Assembly (NCBI GenBank): GCA_023053575.1 | Contig: JAKZAP010000014.1 | Coordinates: 15,712,938-15,776,937 of the forward strand | Reading direction: 5' to 3' | Length of the DNA stretch: 64,000 nucleotides | Origin: Branchinecta lynchi | Lineage: Eukaryota > Arthropoda > Branchiopoda > Anostraca > Branchinectidae | Shown: positions 56,515 to 64,000 of the stretch, one piece after another | Position numbering within the stretch: position 1 is the stretch's first letter | How the letters are laid out: each line of letters starts with the position of its first letter | The notes under the pieces: generated by a model | Seen by the model: the letters and a program-made list of their open reading frames with translations, nothing else | The model's database searches: none | Told to the model about the DNA's origin: nothing | Made by a program: the position numbers and the translations under genes

Positions 56515-59067
56515 ACAAGAGCTACGAGCTTATATGTCACTTTGTACGAGTAGGAGGTACAAGAAAGTAGATGAGAACGTCAAAAAATACACCCACCATC
56601 CAAAAATGAGGCTCGGACCCAGTGATGGCCAAATCCGAATCCAGGATTCTTCCTTTTGGCCGGATTCGAAACCTTCAATCTTACGAATCCGCTAAAATTT
56701 CTAGTCTTCATCCTTTCAGTTTCCGTTTTCCCAATTTTTTCACAGTCTACTTAGGCAATTCACCTTTTTGATTTTTGTTAAGGTCGGACTCCAATCCGGA
56801 TTGGATTCCGGATTCGAATCCTCAGCATGAAACGGTGGATTCGGATTGGGAATCGGATTCGTACATAGCCATGGATTCGGATTCAAATCCTTTCATGATC
56901 GGATTCGCCCATCTCTGATCGGACCTAGAAGTAGGATATGTAGTTTCACTCAAGTCTGAGCATTTCCGGCATCGCCTCGGATCTCTTGGGCAAATGACTG
57001 TTCTAATTAACTTCAAAGTTTCAGCCCAGTAAATCTACTCGTTTGATCCCTAGACGTGCCAGTACCACGTGATTTCCGATACCTCCCTCCAACTCCTCCT
57101 ACCGCGGCCGTATCTGGTTCGGGCTTGTGAACGGATCATCTTAAACATCTTCTCTTACCACCTACAAGCTTCACTCGAATCTAAGCATTTCTTAGAAAAT
57201 TCCGCCCCCCCCCCCTTCCACAGTTGTAACTCCCCCTACTGTGGCCGAATACGACTTGAAAATATAAAAGTCACATCTTTGACCTCTCCTCTTCCCATCG
57301 ATCAGAGCCCGATCAGATCGTCGATCAGATTCCATCCCTCCCCCCCCCTCCAACTCTACCAGCCGTGGTCGCACGTAGTTTGAACGCATGTTTTGCAAGT
57401 CTGCTTCGGACGGGTTCCACCTTTCTAACAATATTAACTATTAGTTACTATTTTCGTTCCAACCTCGTAAAAAGTTACGGCGCTGACCGTTCCAACCTTC
57501 TCGAAATAGTAACTATTTGCTTACCATGCTCGGGAGCGTAGTAAGCGCGGTAACTGCACATCTCTGTAACGTGATTGGTCGGATTCGTCTGTGGCATTAT
57601 ATACTGCTGGAAAATGGAAATATCGTCCCAGCCTGCGGCAAAAAGCCAGAATTCGTGACGTCATGCGTAGTAATTACGGTAAGTAGGGTGGAACACGCTC
57701 TTCATCACTTCTTATCACCCATTAAGTCGCGATAACAGGAATTCCTGGAAACCCCCTCCACCTCTCCCCGTAGAGCCCCGATACGACCTGGTTCCGTCAG
57801 TTACGTTCTAGGGCCTAGGCCTAATGCTTGTTCTGCGCACCGAGTTCAATCTTAATCCCTCGACTCTAAGCGCTTCCCGAATTTTCCGGTGCCCCTCCAA
57901 TCCGGTCTAGACTTGACATGGAACATCCGAGACGTTATGTCTTCCACTTCCCGAGTTTCATTCAAATCCGCTCACCCGTTTAAAAAATATTGCCACTACA
58001 TTCCGGATTCCCCATCCCTCCCCTCCCCACGATGGTTGGATCGGGGAAACGGCTATTCTCAAGTCAGTATGTTCGGGTCCCTGACATGCCTGCCAAGTTT
58101 CAACGTCCTAGCACATCATGAATTACCGGACTCGCGGGATCACCAGAAATCAGGACCCCCCCCCCACAGTCCCCGAATTCGGTCCTGCCAATGACGTACC
58201 TAGGACTTGCGTTTTGTTCTTCCCAGCTGGTTTCATCCCGATGCCTTAAAGGACACCTGAATGAAGAGTACCAAGTATCATCCCTATCTACATGACTTCC
58301 GTTAACACTGCCTGCAGGAACCCGAATCCAAATACGAAATAGTGTTACCAAGCTATGATTTTAGCCCCATTTTGCATCTGTCCTTATTTCAGTACCGAAT
58401 AATTTTAGAAATGAACAGATGTCTCCAATCAACCCTTCTTCTAGAATATGTTTTAACCAGTTAAGCCCAAACGTATATCTAGAAGAAATTCCAATACGAT
58501 CCGGCCAGCGCTGTACAAGATTTTAATGAATTGCGCTTTTTGTCTTGGAGTCTACATGTGCAAACATCGTTATTTTGAAAACGTCACGCTCAAGAGAAGA
58601 ATGCTCTCCGTGACCATGTCTGTAAATGCATTCTCCATGGCGTGTTCAAGTATGATTTCATTGTTCAAGTATCCTTTAACTCTAAACGTTTCCAAAGATT
58701 TCCGCCTCCCCCCCTGCAGTTCCCCCAGAAGTCAGCGGATCCGGTCCAGATTGAAGTGGAGACATGAGATCTTTCGAAATATAAAGTTTCATTAAGGTCC
58801 GATTACCTGTTCGAAAGTTAAAAACTCCTTTGAGTTAAAAACTCCTCAGTTTTCCGGATTCCCTCTCCCCCCCCACTCCCCCCCCGCCCAGATGGTCGGA
58901 TCGGGGAAGTAATTATTTCCAACTGTATCCGGTCGGGTCCCCGGTATGCCTGCCAAGTCTCCTCGTCCTAGCTTGTGGAAGTGCCCGAACTAGCAAAACC
59001 CCGGACCGACGGACGGACAGAAATTGCGATCGCTGTATGGTACTTGGCCGAATGACAAGTGCCATAA
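56515..59067 (+). mobile_element. Family A element, copy A5
   Basis: About 2.55 kb. 5' ACAAGAGCTACGAGCTTATATG, diverged core, GACGGACGGACAG run near 59005 and 3' hairpin with mismatches (GGTACTTG/CAAGTGCC). MITE C6 (57408-57700) is inserted in it. The most degraded of the five plus-strand copies. Confidence 0.85.
57408..57700 (-). mobile_element. MITE family C, copy C6, nested in A5
   Basis: Ends GGACGGGTTCC and GGAACACGCTC with TTC on both sides (57405-57407 and 57701-57703). Inserted in the core of A5. Confidence 0.85.
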
Positions 59068-59319
59068 AAGCCTAATGGCATAAAAATTAACCATGTTGGT
59101 TACCAAGCCTTATTGTTTTTGCTTCCTAGAACAAGTAGCTGTCTGTATTGCACAGCCCATATCTCATAGTTTACCAATTTAAATGTATCAGAATGCACTC
59201 TGATTAGGTAGTATCCCCCCAGAAAGCTTACACTTGATCTTAACTGGGCTCATTCTTTGATCTAGCTCAGACCTTCGCTTCTGTTGTTTGATACTGCATT
59301 AAGGTACTTCTGATTCTAA

Positions 59320-59624
59320 GAGCGTGTTCCAACCTTCTACAAATAAAAACTATTAGTTACTATTTCTGTTCCAGCCTCACCAAAAGTTACTACGCTGACC
59401 GTTCCAACCTCCTCGAAATAGTAACTAATAGTAAATATTTGGTTACCACGCTCGGGAGCGTAGTAAGCGTAGTAACTACGGATCTCTGTAGCGTGATTGG
59501 TCGGATTCGCCTGTGGCATGATATTCTGCTGGAAAATAGAAAAATTGTTCCAGCCTTGACGGCAAAAAGCCAGAATTCGTGACGTCATGCGTAGTAACTA
59601 CGGTAAGTAGGATGGAACAAGCTC
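59320..59624 (-). mobile_element. MITE family C, copy C7, upstream of AAMP
   Basis: Ends GAGCGTGTTCC and GGAACAAGCTC with TAA on both sides (59317-59319 and 59625-59627). It ends 157 bases before the AAMP start codon, so it is in the promoter or 5' UTR. Confidence 0.9.
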
Positions 59625-59781
59625 TAAGGTTCCACCAAAGTTCCAACAGTTGGAATCATGGTATTACGAATTTACGAATAGCTATCTGTAGGCTTCTTAC
59701 ATTTGTCAGACTGGGTGATTGTCAGTATAGTTTACAGTTTATACCACTCGAAACTCAACTTGATTTGTGTCCTAGTTGGCG

Positions 59782-60004
59782 ATGGGCGAACAAAAAAGAA
59801 CACCAACCCCATCAGAAAGTCAGAGGGAGGACGAGGACTATCCTGATATCAATGAAGATGATGTCGTTGAGGTCATAGAGCTTGACGATGAGGACTTTGA
59901 AGGAATGGAAGGAGAGGAAGAAGATGAAGATGAGGGGATGGAAGAGAAAAGACATTTTAATGTAGAACGAGACGATGCCGTCTGTACATTTGAGGGTCAT
60001 GAAG
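59782..60004 (+). CDS. AAMP: AAMP exon 1 (acidic N-terminus)
   Basis: 223 nt. Starts MGEQKRTPTPSESQREDEDY, then VVEVIELDDEDFEGMEGEEE, and ends CTFEGHEG across the junction. VVEVIELD matches the EVVELD of vertebrate AAMP. Donor GAAG|GTAGGC. Confidence 0.9.
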
Positions 60005-63000
60005 GTAGGCATAAATAATAATTTTTTTTGCTCGTTTTTTTTCAATGATTTTCGGTAAATGTGTGTGAGCTTATGCTGCCTAACGTGGGAGCAAGAAGAT
60101 CCAGTTTCATTAACAGGGTGCAGGACGGTGGACGGTCAGTCTCACAAAGTGAGATAAGTCTATGCGAAGGTTATAAAAACAAAAGAAACAATAGTAAGTT
60201 CTAAGTAAGAAAGTTAGGAATCCAAAAGAAAAGAAAAAAACTTCTCAAGTGATGGGGTCGCCATATTCGCCGTCTTGCCAATAATAATGGCGATCCATCC
60301 CCTAACAAAGGTGACTCTAGTTACCGAGACATGTGACAAAATGGATTAAGAACCTTTGTAGAACTATTTCAGAAGTTGCAATAAAAATATGTTTGACATG
60401 TTTATGACGGATTAGCATTAACCGTTATCATCGGGGGCTCGCGTACAAGCTTGCAAAATCAAGATTCCACAAGGACGTGTTTAATTGGGGTTTTGGCAAC
60501 AGACTTGTTGATCCTTGGAACAGCCTTACCGAAGATGCGGTTAATGCTGAATCGATCAATAGTTTCAAGTGCAATGTTGATGTGATTTTTAACTCTGATG
60601 TTCGACTACTCAAAATTTCTTAGAATTATTTAGAGGCGAAAGCCTTTTCTCTTGCTTTGTATTATGTAACTCTTCTTCGTTTTCCGCTAATTTCTCGGAC
60701 AAGAAGCGTTGCATGACGTATGCGTCTCAGTTTTTAACTCATTTGACAGGAAGAATGCTAAAGTGCTTTGGTCTTCTATGGTTCTCTGTTGTGCCTTTTT
60801 AGGATCTGTTTTCTGCTGCCACCTGAATCCAGCAGATCAAAATGTCGCGGTGACAGGAGGCGAAGACGACGTTGCCTATGTTTGGAAAATACAGGAGAAA
60901 ACCATTCAGTCAAAACTTGAAGGTTTTAAGGTATAGTTTTACTTTGTTTCTTATTCAGCTATCTATAAGTCATTATTTTCTGTGAAAATTTTTCAGCTAT
61001 TTTGGACTTTGGGAACCTGAGTTGTAGGTTGTCAACGACTGAGGGCAGAGGGCAAATACATTACCTTAAATTTCACTTGCAACCGATAAGGAAATAGAAC
61101 ATCGATGACTAGCTTGCGGAGAATAACGATGAGGAGCATGTGGTGCCCGCCCATTGGGGCGGTCAAAAACATGTGGTTTTCTTCGAGATTTGTAAGAATA
61201 TAAAAAGCAGTACAAAATAGTAACATCCTTCGGTGGTAAATTTCAAAGAATGTGAGGCATAAATTTGGACCTGGACAGTTTAGCTGGAGCCCCATGCACC
61301 ATGTGATGTAGGCACAACAAGATGCGGCTGCTTGGCTCTCGCTCTTCCACACGAGCCCTGGACTCCTCGCTAGACATCCTTCCGTGGATTCAGATCGAGG
61401 GGATCCCAAGCTCGTTAGAGCCTACTCAGTTTTCTTTTTTCCTTCAAGGACTCAGTGACAACTGTCGCTTTTAGCCAAGATGGCGTCTACGTAGCTGCAG
61501 GAGATATGAGTGGAAGAATACAAGTATTCAAAGTAGCCAATGGCCTACAAGTCTGGGAATTCGACGTAGCTGACCTGAATGTGGGTATATCTGTCTTTGG
61601 ATTACCAAGAGAATTGGGTTAATTGGAACGTCTTCTCTTTGGGTACTTGTAGATACCCCCCCCCCCCCCGAACACCTTGCAGCATTGGCAAGTTGAATTT
61701 ACGGGGAGCCATTAAAGGGCCCGTCGTACTTGCCATGATTCACTAGTTTCCATGAGCATCATGCTCCTGACGAGTGTTCGAGTATCATCCTGTGATGCGT
61801 AAACTAAAATTTTTCAAGGATTTTCCTAGAAGTCAATGCGTCTGGAAGAAACCCCAAAACCCAATTACCCAAAGCCATGGGTAATTAGTTAAAAGAAGAG
61901 CTTAGTTATACAGTATTTTGATAGTTTTGAATATTGGAACATAAACAGTAAATAGTGCGGGGTGTAAAATTAACAAAAAGTAGACATGCACGTGGCTTTC
62001 GTTAGATAGGAGGCCTTCAGGTTGAAGACCTTGCATCATACGATCCAGGGCCGTATGCAGGAGGGGGGGGGGGGGGGGGGGGTAGGGGGTTCACCCCCCA
62101 CCCCCCCCCCCCCCCCGAAACATGCGAAAATAATCATTTTTATCGGCTTTTCCCTCTGGTCTATGTCTTTTTTGTCCTTTTTTGTCCAACCCACAGGCAC
62201 CCCCCCCCCCCCCCCCACCCGAAAGGCAAAAAAAAACGAAATAAATTCCTGGATACTGGCCTGATACGATCATTAAGTTTAATCGTATTTGTTAGATAGC
62301 TCACCTCCTTCAACTACCATTGCAGCATATGCAAGTTGAACTTAAGGGAGAAATATTAAAATTTGGTCAAAACTTTAGAACGCGTCGCTTAAGCCTGCGC
62401 TCTAAGCCGACAGAAGTCATCTATTCATAATATATGACACGATTTGACTAGCTTAAAGGCAAAAAGCAAGCAATTACACTACTCCAAAAATTTAGAGAAA
62501 TGACTCAGTCCATCAGAGTAGGCCTACAAGTCGGGGTAGATAGCGTACTGGACTCCGTAGAAACTGTGCTGTGGTTTTCAGAAAATGCAGACTCGCTTCT
62601 GCTGTTTTAGCCGCACGCTAAAACTGAACACGAGGGTGAAACACGGTAAAATTGCATAGTTCGTCTTTCTGAACAGTGAGCTCCTTGGAAACAAAAGCGG
62701 GAATCTGATCTTCTTCAAAAATAGCAGGGCATGGGCGATGCAAAAATCGGTGTAGAGCCGTTTGAGTATTTAAAAATGGCATCGGAAGTTCGTAATCATA
62801 ATTGAGAGAAGAATGATCGACATGGAGTGAATCAGTTGTGTAGCTGCGACAGCTTCTTTAATATATCTCATGTACACTGTAAACAAAAATCTTGCAGTAT
62901 TTGCTACTGGGATTAATATTGTCTCTACTGAAATAATATTATTTCTAATTCGGACGAATCTTATCCTAGTAGAGATAAGATTAATCCCAGTAGAAAATAC

Positions 63001-63258
63001 TGCAGTTAACTTTAATCCTTACTCGGAGAGACTGTTTACAGTGTAGAGAGCAGTTGAAATTGAAATCAGCTTACAACTTGCATAACTAATTTTACATCCG
63101 CACTTTCTTATTCTAGTGGATGGCTTGGCACAATGCAGCTCATGTGCTTTTCGCAGGTGATAACTCGGGCGCTCTGTGGATGTGGCAGATTCCCTCTGGC
63201 AACTGTAAAACCTTTCAAGGAAGTGAAAGTAATGAGTGCGGAAAGCTTTTTCATGATG
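59782..63258 (+). CDS. AAMP: AAMP-like WD40 repeat protein, 5' part (gene continues beyond window)
   Basis: Homolog of angio-associated migratory cell protein, a WD40 beta-propeller protein conserved in animals and fungi (yeast Sqt1 is a ribosomal-protein chaperone; the animal role is less settled). Four exons join in phase at GT/AG sites: 59782-60004, 60803-60930, 61449-61580 and 63117-63258 (625 nt, 208 codons plus one base). The first about 60 residues are very acidic (DED, EEEDEDEG runs), as in the family. Three WD repeats follow with landmarks NVAVTGGEDDVAYVWK, VAAGDMSGRIQVFK and LFAGDNSGALWMWQ. NCKTFQG near the end matches human AAMP closely. The start is the first ATG before the acidic region; 'gtgtcctag' just upstream could be an acceptor of a 5' UTR exon. 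About half of the expected 430-residue protein lies off the right edge. Confidence 0.93.
60803..60930 (+). CDS. AAMP: AAMP exon 2 (first WD repeat)
   Basis: 128 nt. Reads SVFCCHLNPADQNVAVTGGE then DDVAYVWKIQEKTIQSKLEG. Acceptor tttTTAG|GA, donor TTAAG|GTATAG. The intron before it (60005-60802) holds nothing recognised. Confidence 0.94.
60931..61448 (+). other. AAMP intron 2
   Basis: 518 bases. A 125-codon minus-strand frame (61409-61032) covers most of it but matches nothing I know and lies within a functional intron, so it is not called. Confidence 0.8.
61449..61580 (+). CDS. AAMP: AAMP exon 3 (second WD repeat)
   Basis: 132 nt. Reads DSVTTVAFSQDGVYVAAGDM then SGRIQVFKVANGLQVWEFDV. Acceptor CTTCAAG|GAC, donor TGAAT|GTGGGT. 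Confidence 0.94.
62046..62268. mobile_element. hAT-like MITE with long G and C runs
   Basis: Begins CCAGGGCCGTATGCAGG, matching the reverse complement of the end of the element at 40797 (CGGCCCTG). Contains a G20 run, C runs of about 17-18 and a T-rich centre. The right end is uncertain (near 'tggatactggcctg'). It lies in AAMP intron 3. Confidence 0.55.
62873..63044. mobile_element. TA-flanked MITE of about 170 bp in AAMP intron 3
   Basis: Terminal repeats CACTGTAAAC and GTTTACAGTG with TA on both sides, plus long inner arms (GCAGTATTTGCTACTGGGAT pairing with 62978-63003). Ends 70 bases before the exon 4 acceptor. The ends resemble Tc1/mariner-derived MITEs. Confidence 0.85.
63117..63258 (+). 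CDS. AAMP: AAMP exon 4 (third WD repeat)
   Basis: 142 nt. Reads WMAWHNAAHVLFAGDNSGAL then WMWQIPSGNCKTFQGSESNE. Acceptor TTCTAG|TGG, donor GATG|GTAAGC. The next exon is not found before the window edge. Confidence 0.94.
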
Positions 63259-63428
63259 GTAAGCGACAATTGTTTAGTTAAAGGCGGACGCCTCTAGTTG
63301 GACCAATCTCTATATCCATGAGCTGTTAGTCCAGAGGTGCCATCCTAGAGGAGGGGAGTCGAGGTCGCAAAGTTGGATAGGAGGATGGCGCCTGTTTTGC
63401 CCATGTCTATACTGAGTGGCGTGGCTAG

Positions 63429-63770
63429 AGGCGTATTCTCGCCGCTCCCCGAGGACTCCACTTGGGGAGTCCACGAGTTTTTGTTTGTCGTGGGGACTCA
63501 ATCCCCGTAATCTCGCGAGTCCCCGCGGACCGGGAATGGTCCGATTATCATCACCATCGTCAAAAAGGACTCCCTTTCAGATTCAGAGGGGAATCAGTTT
63601 TTGCTGGTGTTCGTGCACTGTAAAATTAATAAAAAAAACATTAAATTTGGAAGCATTCCCTGTGTTCTCGCTGTTCTCCGTACGCGGAGTCCGCGTGGAG
63701 TGACTACCTCTATTCTCGCCGTTCCCCTTGATTCCTCGAGGAGTCCTCGGCGAACGGTGAGAATACGCCT
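63429..63770. mobile_element. MITE family I, copy I2
   Basis: Terminal inverted repeats AGGCGTATTCTCGCCGCTCC and, at the right end, a segment ending GAGAATACGCCT, flanked by TAG (63426-63428 and 63771-63773). The interior 'aaaggactccctttcagatt' matches I1 in reverse orientation. It lies in the AAMP intron after exon 4. Confidence 0.9.
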
Positions 63771-64000
63771 TAGGTTATTTCGCTCCAAGGGCAAGACGTC
63801 TTACTCCCCCCCCCCTCCCGCTCTTATTCGCGGGACTACCGAAGGATGCGAGAGTTTTTTTTTCCCTTAGTTTCATCCCTTTGTCAATGCGAATAATAGT
63901 GTTCTGAATTTGTGGGCGTCCGGCCGTAGTTGAGTGTAGGGGGTTGGTGGTACAGGGGGCCCGTCGTTAAAATAAGGAGGGCGACCCTATGCACTGTAAT

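Noticed and set aside
61032..61409. 125-codon minus-strand frame in AAMP intron 2
   Set aside because: It lies within a verified intron on the opposite strand and has no family match that I can support.
62036..62273. Gly/Pro-rich frames on both strands
   Set aside because: They are translations of poly-G and poly-C runs in a hAT-like MITE.

Overview
This window is nuclear DNA from an intron-rich, repeat-rich metazoan. Two conserved protein genes can be rebuilt exon by exon with GT/AG splice sites and consistent reading phase. Everything else is intronic or intergenic DNA packed with non-autonomous transposable elements. The repeat style (tandem-repeat-cored elements carrying GACA/GACG microsatellites, many MITEs, long homopolymer runs) fits a marine invertebrate such as a cnidarian or mollusc. 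I cannot fix the phylum from the sequence alone.

Gene 1 is a complete 5-aminolevulinate synthase (ALAS) on the minus strand, with coding exons from 40393 down to 15117. Nine exons sum to 1620 nt (539 residues plus stop). It has a mitochondrial-type leader with three Cys-Pro heme-regulatory motifs, the glycine-rich loop, the DEVHAVG motif and the PLP lysine (K342). Gene 2 is the 5' part of an AAMP-like WD40 protein on the plus strand, with four coding exons from 59782 to 63258; it runs off the right edge. The two genes are divergently oriented, with about 19.4 kb between their start codons. No operon-like or functional link is evident.

Layout. 1-2935: a family A repeat (minus) split by a family E element. 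3170-5265: a minisatellite and three MITE-like elements. 5728-9725: a second, inverted family E copy that carries a family B element. 9740-15100: ALAS 3' flank with a decayed retroelement, a hAT-type MITE and other repeats. 15117-40393: the ALAS gene, whose introns hold family A copies A1-A3, family B copy B2 and several MITEs. 40404-59781: the intergenic region, with B3, B4 split by A4, A5, several hAT-like elements and family C MITEs. 59782-64000: AAMP, with MITEs in intron 3 and after exon 4.

The most interesting non-genic signal is that three abundant families (A about 1.9-3 kb, B about 0.7-1.4 kb, E about 2.6 kb) share a 5' terminal motif ACWAGASC, subterminal inverted palindromes, a central tandem-repeat core and a hairpin at the 3' end. 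This is the architecture described for Helentron-associated (HINE) and bivalve 'pearl' elements. They are nested in each other, so their borders and relative ages can be read directly. A second signal is a dispersed motif that resembles a hammerhead ribozyme core (CTGAYGA, helix II, GAAA).
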